Part shown: positions 1 to 8,888 of the stretch, piece after piece
Layout: each line of letters begins with the position of its first letter
Position numbering within the stretch: the stretch's first letter is position 1
Source: Sphingomonas lutea
GTDB lineage: Bacteria > Pseudomonadota > Alphaproteobacteria > Sphingomonadales > Sphingomonadaceae
Direction of reading: 5' to 3'
NCBI RefSeq assembly: GCF_014396785.1
Contig: NZ_CP060718.1
Span: 1,570,501-1,634,500 of the forward strand
Length of the DNA: 64,000 nt
Translations under genes and position numbers: made by a program
Notes under the pieces: generated by a model
Seen by the model: the letters and a program-made list of their open reading frames with translations, nothing else
Databases searched by the model: none
Told to the model about the DNA's origin: nothing

Positions 1-471
1 CCCTTCGCATTGCCTGCGCTTACCCTGCCGCTGGTCCTGTCCGCCTTCGCCTGGATCGACGCGCCGACCAAGGAAGGCCGCGCGGTTCTCGACCGCATCG
101 CGGGGTTCAAGCAATATCTGTCGATCACCGAGGGCGAGCGGCTCGACCGCATGCACCCGCCCGAAGCCGATACGCCCGAATTGTTCGAGAAATATTTGCC
201 CTATGCGGTCGCGCTGGGGGTTGAGAACCGCTGGGCCGACCGCTTCGCCGGCGTCCTCGCCGCGGCTGCTGCGCGGGGTCACAGCGGAATGGCCTGGTAT
301 TCCGGCAGCCACAGTCCGTGGTCCGACCCCGGCGGCTTCGCCGACAGCATCGGCTCGTCGCTCACCAACAGTATCAGCTCGGCGTCGACGGCGCCGGGGT
401 CACGGAGCGGTTCGGGAGGTGGCGGGTCGTCGGGGGGTGGCGACGGCGGAGGAGGCGGCGGCGGCTGGTAG
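1..471 (+). CDS. DUF2207 membrane protein, C-terminal part (5' end outside window)
   Basis: The reading frame is open from the first base, so this is the 3' end of a longer gene. The visible part starts with a hydrophobic stretch. It then has the segment typical of the end of DUF2207 (YciQ-like) predicted membrane proteins: an xFKQYLSITEGERL motif, then the TPELFEKYLPYAVALGVE motif. It ends in a Ser/Gly-rich low-complexity tail closing with a run of glycines and a Trp, also common in the family. The function of DUF2207 proteins is not established. The gene converges on the acetyltransferase, with only one base between the two stop codons. Confidence 0.8.
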   Translation, partial: PFALPALTLPLVLSAFAWIDAPTKEGRAVLDRIAGFKQYLSITEGERLDRMHPPEADTPELFEKYLPYAVALGVENRWADRFAGVLAAAAARGHSGMAWYSGSHSPWSDPGGFADSIGSSLTNSISSASTAPGSRSGSGGGGSSGGGDGGGGGGGW

Positions 472-472
472 T

Positions 473-1015
473 TCAGGCCCAGGCCGGGCGCTTCAAGACC
501 AGGATCGGGTCGTCCTTGTACCGCGTCTCATGGATGTGCTCGAAGCCGAGCTTCTCGGCGAGCTTGATCGACGGTGCATTGGCGGGGGCGATGATCGCCC
601 AGATCGGGCTCGGCGGCAGGTTCGCCTCGGCCCAGTGCAGCGCCGCGCGGCATGCTTCCCCCGCAAGCCCTTGGCCGTGCGCCTCGGTGGCGAAGATCCA
701 CCCCATCTCAGGATCGTGGCCGAATTCGGGGTCAAGGTCGCGCCAGCCGGTAAACATGGCGAGCATGCCGACCAGCTTGCCGTCGCTTCGCCGTTCGACC
801 GCCCAGCCGCCGAAGCCGTTAAGCAGCCAGCTTCCCGCCGCCGCGTTCACGCGCCGCCAGCTCTCCTCCATCCCCATCGGATCCGGCCCGAAGTGGCGGA
901 ACACCGCGGGTTCCTGGAGGATAGCGAAATAGGGTTCGCGGTCGTCCCGGCGCCAGGCGCGCAGGACCAATCGCTCGGTCTCCAGCGTCGGAGCCGAGCG
1001 ACTAGCGTCCGTCAT
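473..1015 (-). CDS. GNAT family N-acetyltransferase (RimJ/RimL type)
   Basis: This is a 180-residue single-domain acetyltransferase, predicted to move an acetyl group from acetyl-CoA to an amine. The N-terminal LETERLVLRAW motif (about residues 11-21) is the usual opening of the RimJ/RimL-like subgroup. An HGQGLAGEA segment near residue 115 fits the acetyl-CoA pyrophosphate loop. ANAPSIKLAEKLGF near residue 150 is the conserved motif B helix. The substrate cannot be read from sequence; relatives modify ribosomal protein N-termini or small molecules. It lies just downstream of rpmE on the same strand, 12 bases apart, so co-transcription is possible. Confidence 0.85.
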   Translation of the reverse strand: MTDASRSAPTLETERLVLRAWRRDDREPYFAILQEPAVFRHFGPDPMGMEESWRRVNAAAGSWLLNGFGGWAVERRSDGKLVGMLAMFTGWRDLDPEFGHDPEMGWIFATEAHGQGLAGEACRAALHWAEANLPPSPIWAIIAPANAPSIKLAEKLGFEHIHETRYKDDPILVLKRPAWA

Positions 1016-1027
1016 GCCGCGAACGGC

Positions 1028-1258
1028 TTACTTCTTGCCGAGGGTAAGACCGCCGAAGCGCTTGTTGAAGCGCGCAACCTGGCCGCCGGTGTCAAGCAGC
1101 TTCTGGTTGCCGCCGGTCCACGCCGGGTGCGAGGTGGGATCGATGTCGAGGTGCAGCGTGTCGCCCTCTTTGCCCCAGGTCGAGCGCGTCTGGAACTTGG
1201 TCCCGTCGGTCATCTCGACGTTGATCGTGTGATATTCGGGGTGGATACCGGACTTCAT
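1028..1258 (-). CDS. rpmE: 50S ribosomal protein L31
   Basis: This encodes a 76-residue L31, a small protein of the large ribosomal subunit at the central protuberance. The start [10 protein letters not shown] and the internal [22 protein letters not shown] region are diagnostic. The reading frame could extend upstream, but the ATG at 1258 has an AAGGA Shine-Dalgarno and matches the family start. No cysteines are present, so this is the zinc-independent (C-minus) form of the long-type L31. The DUF6580 gene upstream on the same strand ends about 100 bases away. Confidence 0.97.
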   Translation of the reverse strand: MKSGIHPEYHTINVEMTDGTKFQTRSTWGKEGDTLHLDIDPTSHPAWTGGNQKLLDTGGQVARFNKRFGGLTLGKK

Positions 1259-1355
1259 CAGATTTTCCTTGGTTTCGCGGCTGGTTCCGACCAGCTCCGC
1301 AAGGTTGCGGGCGCGCCTTACAAAAGGCCCGCGCAACTTGCAACCGAAGCCCCGA

Positions 1356-1883
1356 TCAGGCGGTCGTCGGCCGAAGTGCCGGCACTTGTCGTTCGAGCAG
1401 AGCGAAACCGCCGAACAGGACGCCTGAAAAGAACAGGTCGCCGGCAACGCTGTTCTGGAAGAACGGGATCGCCGCGACATAGCAGGCCTGCAGCCCAGCC
1501 AGCGTCATGGGATAGTATCCGCTCGACAGCCACATGCCGAAATTGGTCAGGACGAAGAACACGATCGAGCTTGCCAGGGCCGCGCCCGCCACCCGGAACA
1601 GCGAACGGCGCTGCAGCGCGAGCCACCCGATCAGCACCACCAAAGCCGTGCTGAAATAGACCGTCGCCATCCCCGCATAGAAACCAAGGATGAGGTCGCT
1701 GAGCAGCAAGGCGCCGAGCGGCGCGGCCAATGCGATCGCGCCCTTCCGCCCCAGATAGGCGCCGCTGAACAAGGCCATCGCGCCGATCGGCGTGAAATTG
1801 GGCGGATGCGGGACAAGGCGCAATGCGGCCGCTGCGACGATCGCGGCGAGCAGCACCAGCAGGCGGGCGTGATTGGTCGTCAT
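1356..1883 (-). CDS. DUF6580 family putative transport membrane protein
   Basis: This is a 175-residue protein with about five hydrophobic helices. It carries the [17 protein letters not shown] motif near the N-terminus and a [20 protein letters not shown] motif with a following GDL, as in DUF6580 proteins annotated as putative transporters. I start at the ATG at 1883 because the longer frame adds a polar leader unlike the family. Its 5' end faces a cobalamin riboswitch and a BtuB-like receptor on the other strand. A part in cobalamin or cobalt uptake is therefore an attractive inference, but it rests on position only. The substrate is not known to me. Confidence 0.75.
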   Translation of the reverse strand: MTTNHARLLVLLAAIVAAAALRLVPHPPNFTPIGAMALFSGAYLGRKGAIALAAPLGALLLSDLILGFYAGMATVYFSTALVVLIGWLALQRRSLFRVAGAALASSIVFFVLTNFGMWLSSGYYPMTLAGLQACYVAAIPFFQNSVAGDLFFSGVLFGGFALLERQVPALRPTTA

Positions 1884-1952
1884 GACGCGCTGAATAGCGC
1901 CGGCCGCGGGGATTTGACAGCCCGCCCGGTCGCCGCCAATCACGCGGGCGGA

Positions 1953-2082
1953 TCAAGGTGCCGTCCACAGGCCCTCGGGCTTGCCGGGGACGGTTCAAAG
2001 GGAAGCCGGCGAAATTCCGGCGCTGTGCCCGCAACTGTGAGCCACGGACACTTCGTCCGCGGCGAAGTCAGGAACCTGCCAT
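1953..2082 (+). promoter_or_regulatory. Cobalamin riboswitch
   Basis: The core matches the cobalamin (adenosylcobalamin/B12) aptamer. An AAAGGGAA segment is followed by GCCGG...CCGGCGCTG pairing. Then comes the conserved GCCCGCAACTGTGAGC box (about 2026-2042), and the element closes with GAAGTCAGGAACCTGCC (about 2064-2080). Known members repress uptake or synthesis genes when cobalamin binds. It sits about 90 bases upstream of the BtuB-like receptor start. The stretch between is GC-rich and could pair over the ribosome binding site, so translational control is plausible. The 5' boundary is approximate. Confidence 0.93.
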
Positions 2083-2174
2083 GATCCATCGTCCGTTGCC
2101 CCGGCCGGGTCCAGCCGCGGGTGCGTGGGCCGCGCTGCCCTCCGTGACGAGCATTTTCGTTCATGGAGGATCAC

Positions 2175-4013
2175 ATGCCCGCAGTCCCGATCGACACCGA
2201 CCAGATCATCATCACCGCGTCGCGCGCGCCCGACGACGCCAGCCGCTCCGCGGCAAGCGCGACCATGCTCGACCAGGTCCGCATCGTCCGGCTGGGTGAG
2301 CCGCTGGCCCCTGCCCTGCTCCGCCTCGCACCTTCGACCGCAATCACTGCCCAGGGGCCGAGCGGCCTCTTCACCGAGGTGCGCATTCGCGGCGCGGAGA
2401 ATAATCACACCTTGCTGTTCATCGACGGCATCCGCGCCAACGATCCCGCCACCGGCGACTTTGCGCGCTTTGAATTGCTCAACGCAGATCTCGCCTCGCG
2501 CATTGAGGTCGTGCGCGGCCCGCAATCGGCGCTGTGGGGGTCGCAGGCGATCGGCGGCGTGATCGCGATCAACGGGCTCGACGAGCCTGCCGGCGCGATG
2601 GCGATCGCCGAAGCTGGGTCGTTCGGATCGCGCCGCCTCGGCGCGTCGGGATCGATGGGCGCCGAGCGCGCGAGCCTCAGCGGGGCGATCGGCTGGCAGC
2701 GCGCCTCTGGTATCGACAGCTTCTCCGGCGACGGCGACCGCGACGGCTATCGCAACATGTCAGGGCGGCTGCGCGGGACGATCACGCTGTCGTCGGCGGT
2801 CACGGTCGGCGCCTCGGCGCTGGCGCTTACCGGCACGTCCGAATTCGACGGCTATGACCTTGTCACCTTCGAGCGTGCCGACACGCTCGACACCAGCAAG
2901 AACCGGCTCGCCGCAGCACGGGTGTGGGCCGCACTGGGCCAGGTCGACACCCAATGGCGGGGTCGCGTCGGCGCCACCCTCCTCGGTTCGTCGAACGACA
3001 ATCGCCGCGACGGCAATCCGGTCAACCGCACCAAGGGCACCCGCCGCGCGCTCGATGCGCAGGTCGAACGCCAGTTCGTCACCGGCCGATTGGAGCATCA
3101 ACTGATCGCGGCCTTTGATGCCGAGAGCGAAACCTTCGAAGCCCGCGACACCATCTATTTGGGCGCGACGAACCAGGACCGCGACCGGTCGCACAAGGCG
3201 ATCACCGCCGAATGGAAAGGCGACGTCGGCGCCTTCACCGCCGACGTCGCGATCCGCCGCGACATGTTCAACCGCTTCAAGGACGCGACGTCGCTGCGCG
3301 CCTCGCTGTTGACTCAAGTCGGCGGCGGGTTCGCACTCGCCGGATCCTATGCGCAAGGCATCGCGCAGCCGACCTTCTTCGACCTGTTCGGCTTCTTTCC
3401 CGGCGACTTCGTCGGCAATCCCGACCTCAAGCCCGAAAGCTCACGCGGGTTCGAAGGCTCGGTGCGCTTCCGCCGCGACCGGATCGCGGCCTCGCTAAGC
3501 GTCTATCGCCAGCACCTGCGCGACGAGATCGTCGACAACGCGAACTTCACCAGCGTCGAGAATAGCGAGAGCGCGAGCCGCCGGTGGGGCGTGGAGGCCG
3601 AACTCGGCTGGCAGCCCGTCGATGCGCTGCGGGTGACCGCACATTACGCCTATCTCAAGTCGACCCAGCCCGACCGTCTGACCAACCAACAGCTGGAGGA
3701 ATGGCGCCGGCCGCGCCACAGCGGGTCACTCGCGGCCGACGGTGGGATCGGCTGCTGGTCCTATGGTGCGTCGATCGCCTACGTCGGGTCGCATCTCGAC
3801 CGGCAAGAGGTCGCGCCCTTCGCCATTGTCAGGCTCGACTCCTATGTGCTGGCGAACGCGCGCATTGCCTATGCGGTGACGCCCGGCGCCGAGCTGTTCG
3901 TGCGCGGATCGAACCTGCTCGACAGCGACTATGAGGATTCGGCCGGTTACCGCACCGAGGGGCGCGGGCTGTTCGTCGGGATCAGGCTGGCGGATCGGCG
4001 ATCATCGCCGTGA
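2175..4013 (+). CDS. btuB: TonB-dependent receptor, BtuB-like (cobalamin uptake), no visible signal peptide
   Basis: This is a 612-residue outer-membrane receptor. The plug domain comes first ([44 protein letters not shown]). A long beta-barrel follows, with typical [10 protein letters not shown] and [20 protein letters not shown] motifs near the end. With the cobalamin riboswitch upstream it most likely imports cobalamin with TonB-ExbB-ExbD. I start at the ATG at 2175 because GGAGG at 2165-2169 is well spaced; an ATG at 2163 overlaps that site. Oddly, neither start gives an export signal: the protein begins almost at the TonB-box-like segment, and an in-frame stop at 2145-2147 blocks extension. 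It overlaps fabZ convergently by 32 bases. Confidence 0.88.
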   Translation: MPAVPIDTDQIIITASRAPDDASRSAASATMLDQVRIVRLGEPLAPALLRLAPSTAITAQGPSGLFTEVRIRGAENNHTLLFIDGIRANDPATGDFARFELLNADLASRIEVVRGPQSALWGSQAIGGVIAINGLDEPAGAMAIAEAGSFGSRRLGASGSMGAERASLSGAIGWQRASGIDSFSGDGDRDGYRNMSGRLRGTITLSSAVTVGASALALTGTSEFDGYDLVTFERADTLDTSKNRLAAARVWAALGQVDTQWRGRVGATLLGSSNDNRRDGNPVNRTKGTRRALDAQVERQFVTGRLEHQLIAAFDAESETFEARDTIYLGATNQDRDRSHKAITAEWKGDVGAFTADVAIRRDMFNRFKDATSLRASLLTQVGGGFALAGSYAQGIAQPTFFDLFGFFPGDFVGNPDLKPESSRGFEGSVRFRRDRIAASLSVYRQHLRDEIVDNANFTSVENSESASRRWGVEAELGWQPVDALRVTAHYAYLKSTQPDRLTNQQLEEWRRPRHSGSLAADGGIGCWSYGASIAYVGSHLDRQEVAPFAIVRLDSYVLANARIAYAVTPGAELFVRGSNLLDSDYEDSAGYRTEGRGLFVGIRLADRRSSP

Positions 4014-4455
4014 AGTTCGCTTCGGCGGCAAGCTTGCCGTCGATGCTCGCGCGGCCGGTGAACTTGCACACCGTAGCGCGCTTCTGGACGAATTCGACGT
4101 CGAGTTGGAGGAGCACGCCCGGTTCGACCGGCGTGCGGAATTTCGCGCCGTCGATGGCCATGAAATAAACCAGCTTGCCCGAGTCCGCGAGGCCCAGCGA
4201 TTCCACCGCAAGCACGCCCGCCGCCTGTGCCAGCGCCTCGACGATCAGCACGCCGGGCATGATCGGCCGTCCCGGGAAATGCCCCTGGAAGAACGGCTCG
4301 TTCATGCTCACCGCCTTGATCGCGGTGATCGATTGGTCGGGGACGATCCGCTCAACGCGGTCGACCAGCAGCATGGGATAGCGATGCGGCAGCGCCGCCA
4401 TCACCCGCCGGATATCGAGCGGGCCCATGGCGGAGCCGGCCGTTTGACCGTCCAT
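3982..4455 (-). CDS. fabZ: 3-hydroxyacyl-[acyl-carrier-protein] dehydratase FabZ
   Basis: This is a 157-residue hot-dog fold dehydratase that removes water from 3-hydroxyacyl-ACP in fatty acid elongation in the cytoplasm. [13 protein letters not shown] (residues 22-34) is the family opening. [11 protein letters not shown] at 58-68 holds the catalytic His59, and the downstream VEALAQ carries the catalytic Glu73. The ATG at 4455 follows AAGG at short spacing and lies 7 bases after the skp stop. A second ATG at 4428 is possible. It is the last gene of the bamA-skp-fabZ block, an order widely kept in proteobacteria next to lpx genes, which are absent here. Confidence 0.96.
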   Translation of the reverse strand: MDGQTAGSAMGPLDIRRVMAALPHRYPMLLVDRVERIVPDQSITAIKAVSMNEPFFQGHFPGRPIMPGVLIVEALAQAAGVLAVESLGLADSGKLVYFMAIDGAKFRTPVEPGVLLQLDVEFVQKRATVCKFTGRASIDGKLAAEANFTAMIADPPA

Positions 4456-4462
4456 GCGCGCC

Positions 4463-5041
4463 TTAACGGCCCGGTGCCGCAGCTTGCGCCGGTGCCGTGG
4501 TCGCGATGGTCGGCAGCGCCGTGTTCAGCGCGGCCAGAACGTCGTTGGTGACATCGAGGCTCGTTCCGGCGGCAAGCGTCGTGCCCGTTTCAACCATCAA
4601 GTTGGCGCCACGGCGCTGCATGACCTGCTGGTAGATTGGGCCGAGCTTCTGGCCGACCTGCTGCTGGATATAGGCCTGGTTGCGCTGGATCTGCTGCTGC
4701 TGCCGCTGAATCTCCTGCGAGCCCTGCTGCTGCTTCTGCTGGAAGGCACGCACGCGGGCCTGGAGCGCCGCGTCGGGCTGCGCGCCCTTCAGCGCATCGA
4801 CCGCGGCCTGGATGGCCTTGGCTTCGGCCTCGAGCGGCGTGCCCAGCGCGCGTTGCCGGTTCTCAAGCGCCGTCACTTGCGACCGCAGCGCGGCCGAAGC
4901 GGTCTTGCACGCGTTGCATTCGGCCGTGACGCGCTCAAGGTTGACGACCGCGATCACCGCGGCCGGAATGGTCTGCGCCGACGCGGCAGCCGGGGCAAGG
5001 GCAGCGGCCGCGACGGCCGCGGAGAGAAGAATTTTCCGCAT
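4463..5041 (-). CDS. skp: OmpH/Skp family outer-membrane chaperone
   Basis: This 192-residue periplasmic protein starts with a clear Sec signal peptide ([23 protein letters not shown]). A short beta segment ([10 protein letters not shown]) precedes a long Gln-rich coiled coil ([20 protein letters not shown]). It ends with the trailing strand segment of Skp/OmpH proteins, which hold unfolded outer-membrane proteins on the way to BamA. The ATG overlaps the bamA stop by one base (TAATG), so translation is probably coupled to bamA. The C-terminal Ala/Pro tail is longer than in E. coli Skp. Confidence 0.93.
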   Translation of the reverse strand: MRKILLSAAVAAAALAPAAASAQTIPAAVIAVVNLERVTAECNACKTASAALRSQVTALENRQRALGTPLEAEAKAIQAAVDALKGAQPDAALQARVRAFQQKQQQGSQEIQRQQQQIQRNQAYIQQQVGQKLGPIYQQVMQRRGANLMVETGTTLAAGTSLDVTNDVLAALNTALPTIATTAPAQAAAPGR

Positions 5042-7677
5042 TAGAATGAAGTCCCTACGTTGAAGCTGAAGAGTTTGGTGTCGTCGCCTTCCTGCTTGAG
5101 CAAGGCCTTGGCGAGATCGATGCGCAGCGGGCCGAACGGCGACGTCCAGTTGACGCCGATGCCGATCGACACGCGCGGTTTGGGGGAATCGCCCAGATAG
5201 ACCTCCTGGAACCCCGGAACGCGCGTGTAATCCGTGCCGCCGCCCGCATCCACGCACGGCGCGGTCGGGGTTGCTCCTGGAATCTGGAACGACGGCGCCG
5301 TCGGATTGGTGATCGTTGGCACGCAGGTCGCAGCGATGTTGGTCAGGTTCGGACGCGTGAGCTTCCACAGCGAACCGGCGTCGATGAAGGCTGACGGCCG
5401 CAGGCCAAAGCCGCGCAGCGTGGCGTTGATCGGGAATTCAAGCTCAGCCCGGCCCATATAATAGGCACGACCGCCAAGCGCATCGGTAACGCGACTTTGC
5501 TCCGGCAAAAGCGTGCCGTCAGTGTCATAGGGGACGCGCTGGATGCGCGGCCCGATGCCGCGAATGTCGAAGCCGCGAAGTTGTGGACCGAAGAAGCGGT
5601 CGGTGATCCGCACCGGGTCCCGGCCCGGCCCGGGGGATTCCGAACCCGGATGAATGTAGCCGCCCTCTCCGCGCAGGGAGAAGACCCAGCCGCCGCCAAG
5701 GCTCTTGTAGCGCACGGCTTCGCCGCGCGAACGCAGATACTTTACGTCCCCGCCCAGGCCAGCAAGGTCCTGCGACAGGACGACGCGACTGCCCCGCGTC
5801 GGCCGAATCCCGTTGGTGCTGTCGTAAACGGTCGACCAACCGATCAGCGACGTGACGCGCGAGCCGATTTCGTCGCACAGATACTGACCGGCGCGAAGCG
5901 GATCGCACTCATTGTCCTCAAACACACCATCGCCATCGCGGTCGGTGTAGAACGTATCCCGGTCGAGCGTGATCTTGTCCTGGACCAGACTGTAGCGCCC
6001 GCCGAACGTCACGAAATCGGTGACCGGGAAGCCCGTACGAAGCGAAAGTCCGGTGCTGACCTGCGAATAAGTGCGGTTGCGCTCCCCATCCTCGAGGATG
6101 TTGAAGCTGTTGTAATCGCGGCGATAGATCGTTCCGCCGAGCAGGATCGGCTTATCGAGGAAATAGGGCTCGACGAAGCCGAGCTGGACCGAGCGCGCAT
6201 AGCGCGACCAGTTGACCGAAGCGTCGAGCTGTTGGCCCTTGCCCATGAAATTGTTCTGCGCGACCGCAAGCTGAAGCACGAAGCGCTCAAGGCTTGAATA
6301 GCCGCCCGACACGGACAGCTGACCGGTCGGCTTCTCCTCGACATTGACGCCAAGCACGACGCGGTCGGGCCCGGAGCCTTCGGTCTGCTTGATCTCCAGA
6401 TTTTCCTGGAAGAAGCCGAGGCTCTGGATGCGGTCCTGGCTGCGCTTGAGGCGGATGGCATTGAAAGCGTCGCCTTCGTTGAGCCGGAACTCGCGGCGGA
6501 TGACCTTGTCGCGCGTGATCGTATTGCCGGTGATGTCGATGCGCTCGACATAGACGCGCGGCGTCTGCCCGATCTTGAAAGTGACGTTCATCAGCCGTTT
6601 TTCGGCGTCGCGCTCATATGCGGGGTTGATGTCGGCAAAGGCATAGCCGCGGTTGCCGGCCGCTTCGTTGAGATTGGTGACGTCGTCCTCGACCGTCTTG
6701 GCGTTGAACCATTCGCCGGGATCGACGCGAACGATCGTGCGGACGGTTTCCTCGGGAAGGTCGCGCAAAGCACTGTCCACCGCGACCGTGCCGAACTTGT
6801 ACCGCGGTCCTTCTTCGACAACGTAGGTGATGACGAAGTCGCGGCGGTCGGGGGTCAGCTCGGCCAGCGCCGAGACGACGCGGAAGTCGGCATAGCCTTC
6901 GGTCAAATAGAAGGACCGCAGCTTTTGCTGGTCGGCAGCCAGGCGATCGGGGTCGTAAGTGTCGTTCGACTTCATGAAGCCGAGCAGGCCGCCCGCTTCA
7001 CGCGTGAACATTTCCTTCTGCAAACGCCCATCATCATATTGTTCGTTGCCGATGATGTTGATCTGGCGCACCTTGGCGAGGTCGCCCTCGAAAATCTCGA
7101 ACACCACGTCGACGCGGTTCTGGTCGAGCTGGACGATCTTGGGCTCGACCTGGGCGGCGAAGCGGCCCTGGCGGCGATAGAGCTCAAGGATGCGGTCGAC
7201 GTCCGAACGGGCGGCCGAGCGGGTGAAGATCTGCCGCGGCGCAAGCCGGATCTCAGGCAGGATCTTGTCGTCTTTGAGGCGCTTGTTGCCCTCCAGCACG
7301 ATGCGGTTGATGACCGGGTTCTCACGCACCGAAATGACGAGGTCGCCGGTTTCCGCGCCGGTGATGGTGACGTCAGCAAAGAGTTGGGTCGCGTACAAAT
7401 CCTTAAGCGACTGATCGAGCGTCTGCGCGCTGTAGGTCTGGCCCGGCGACAAGTTGGCGTAGGCGCGGATGGTATCCGGCTCGAGGCGCTGGTTGCCGCG
7501 AACCGAGATCGAGCGGATGACGCTTTGTGCCTGCGGGCCGCCCGGCACGATGACGTTCGGCTGCGCGGGCGCCGGAGCGGGAGCCTGGGCCATTGCGGGA
7601 GTCGCAGCCGTGCCCAGCGCCGTTCCGACCAGAAGCACGCCACCGGCACGCTTGAAACTCTTCGACTTTGAAATCAC
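5041..7677 (-). CDS. bamA: Outer membrane protein assembly factor BamA
   Basis: This is the 878-residue core of the BAM machine, which inserts beta-barrel proteins into the outer membrane. A signal peptide ending near ATPAMAQ and an Ala/Pro-rich linker come first. Five POTRA domains follow (first near IRSISVRGNQRLEPDTIRAY), then a barrel with the conserved RGF segment (LRGFDIRGIGPR) and a C-terminal Phe. I choose the GTG at 7677, since the signal peptide starts there and a purine-rich AAGGCGGGGA lies upstream; the frame stays open further. It is followed directly by skp and preceded by rseP at a 77-base gap. Confidence 0.97.
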   Translation of the reverse strand: MISKSKSFKRAGGVLLVGTALGTAATPAMAQAPAPAPAQPNVIVPGGPQAQSVIRSISVRGNQRLEPDTIRAYANLSPGQTYSAQTLDQSLKDLYATQLFADVTITGAETGDLVISVRENPVINRIVLEGNKRLKDDKILPEIRLAPRQIFTRSAARSDVDRILELYRRQGRFAAQVEPKIVQLDQNRVDVVFEIFEGDLAKVRQINIIGNEQYDDGRLQKEMFTREAGGLLGFMKSNDTYDPDRLAADQQKLRSFYLTEGYADFRVVSALAELTPDRRDFVITYVVEEGPRYKFGTVAVDSALRDLPEETVRTIVRVDPGEWFNAKTVEDDVTNLNEAAGNRGYAFADINPAYERDAEKRLMNVTFKIGQTPRVYVERIDITGNTITRDKVIRREFRLNEGDAFNAIRLKRSQDRIQSLGFFQENLEIKQTEGSGPDRVVLGVNVEEKPTGQLSVSGGYSSLERFVLQLAVAQNNFMGKGQQLDASVNWSRYARSVQLGFVEPYFLDKPILLGGTIYRRDYNSFNILEDGERNRTYSQVSTGLSLRTGFPVTDFVTFGGRYSLVQDKITLDRDTFYTDRDGDGVFEDNECDPLRAGQYLCDEIGSRVTSLIGWSTVYDSTNGIRPTRGSRVVLSQDLAGLGGDVKYLRSRGEAVRYKSLGGGWVFSLRGEGGYIHPGSESPGPGRDPVRITDRFFGPQLRGFDIRGIGPRIQRVPYDTDGTLLPEQSRVTDALGGRAYYMGRAELEFPINATLRGFGLRPSAFIDAGSLWKLTRPNLTNIAATCVPTITNPTAPSFQIPGATPTAPCVDAGGGTDYTRVPGFQEVYLGDSPKPRVSIGIGVNWTSPFGPLRIDLAKALLKQEGDDTKLFSFNVGTSF

Positions 7678-7754
7678 TCGTCCCCGCCTTTGCGTGCAGT
7701 GGGGCGGCGGCAATCAGCCCGCCCTGCCCAAGTATCAGCCCTGCCCCAAGCCCA

Positions 7755-8888
7755 CTATCCAATCAAGCGCTGAAGCCGGTCCCAAAAGCCGATGGAGCCG
7801 AGATCATTGACGGTCGTGAAGACAAGAAGCGCCAGGATGACGGCCACGCCGCCGCGGAACGCCCATTCCAGCGCCCGTGCGCTGAGAGGCCGGCGCCGAA
7901 CCGCTTCGACAGCATAGAAAGCCAGGTGGCCACCATCCAACATCGGGACTGGCAAGAGGTTGATGAATCCCAGATTAATTGAGATCAAAGCAACCAGCTG
8001 AATGAACTCCAGTGCGCCGAGTGACGCCTGTTGTCCGGCGATCTGAGCAATCTTGATCGGCCCGCCGATGTCCTTGATCGAACGGCGGCCGCTGACGATC
8101 TGCCACAATCCGTCGATCATCCACCGAGTCAAAGTGAAGGTATAGGCAGTCGCCTGCGGGATGAGTTCCAGCGGCGACAGCCGGACGAACTGCCGCTGAT
8201 TTCCTTGCACGCCCAGCAGTCCGCGCTCGAAGCTCTGGCCGAAACGGTCCTTTTCGAGCAGCTTTCCGAGCTGGGCGCTCAGGGGTATCTGGCTTCCACC
8301 GCGCTGGACGGTGATCGCCACCGTTTCGCCGGGGCGCAGGGTCACAATCCGCTGCACATCCTCGAACGAATCCGTCTGGCGGCCTGCAACCGAGACAATG
8401 CGGTCGGATGCCCGGATGCCCGCGCGTTCCGCCGGACTGCCGGCTTGAACCGCAGAGACGAAGTTGGACGTGCGCGGCATCCCCAGCGCGGCGAACAAGG
8501 CCGCGAAGATGGCGATCGCAACCAAAAAATTGGCCAGCGGCCCGGCAAGGACGATCAGCGATCTCTGCCAGACCGGCCGCAGGTGAAAGCTACGCGCACG
8601 ATCTTCCGCACTGAGGGGCTGCGCCTCGCTCGGCTTGCTCGCCTCGTTCTCGTCACCGACGAAGCGGACGTAGCCGCCGAGCGGGAGCCAGCCGATCTGC
8701 CAGCGGGTGCCGCGCTTGTCGGTCCAGCCCGCAATCTCGCGACCGAAGCCAATCGAGAACACCTCGGCGCCAACGCCGAGCCGGCGCGCCACCCAATAAT
8801 GGCCGAACTCGTGGATCAGCACGAGCGGGCCGATCGTGCACAGGAAGGCGATCAGGATGAACCACAGGGGCGGATTCTGGAGGATCAT
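7755..8888 (-). CDS. rseP: RIP metalloprotease RseP (site-2 protease)
   Basis: This 377-residue inner-membrane zinc metalloprotease cuts membrane-bound anti-sigma factors and signal peptide remnants within the bilayer. The catalytic HEFGH (residues 26-30) lies in the first transmembrane helix. A PDZ domain (AGSPAERAGIRASDRIVSV) sits in the middle, and the third metal ligand motif NLLPVPMLDGGHL is near the C-terminus. Its start codon overlaps the dxr stop (ATGA), so it is probably translated as a unit with dxr. A single PDZ is usual for the alphaproteobacterial form; E. coli RseP has two. Confidence 0.97.
   Translation of the reverse strand: MILQNPPLWFILIAFLCTIGPLVLIHEFGHYWVARRLGVGAEVFSIGFGREIAGWTDKRGTRWQIGWLPLGGYVRFVGDENEASKPSEAQPLSAEDRARSFHLRPVWQRSLIVLAGPLANFLVAIAIFAALFAALGMPRTSNFVSAVQAGSPAERAGIRASDRIVSVAGRQTDSFEDVQRIVTLRPGETVAITVQRGGSQIPLSAQLGKLLEKDRFGQSFERGLLGVQGNQRQFVRLSPLELIPQATAYTFTLTRWMIDGLWQIVSGRRSIKDIGGPIKIAQIAGQQASLGALEFIQLVALISINLGFINLLPVPMLDGGHLAFYAVEAVRRRPLSARALEWAFRGGVAVILALLVFTTVNDLGSIGFWDRLQRLIG

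Noticed and set aside
203..1654. Long plus-strand open frame of 483 codons
   Set aside because: It runs antisense over the acetyltransferase and rpmE and has the Arg/Pro-rich look of a shadow frame in high-GC DNA, with no domain.
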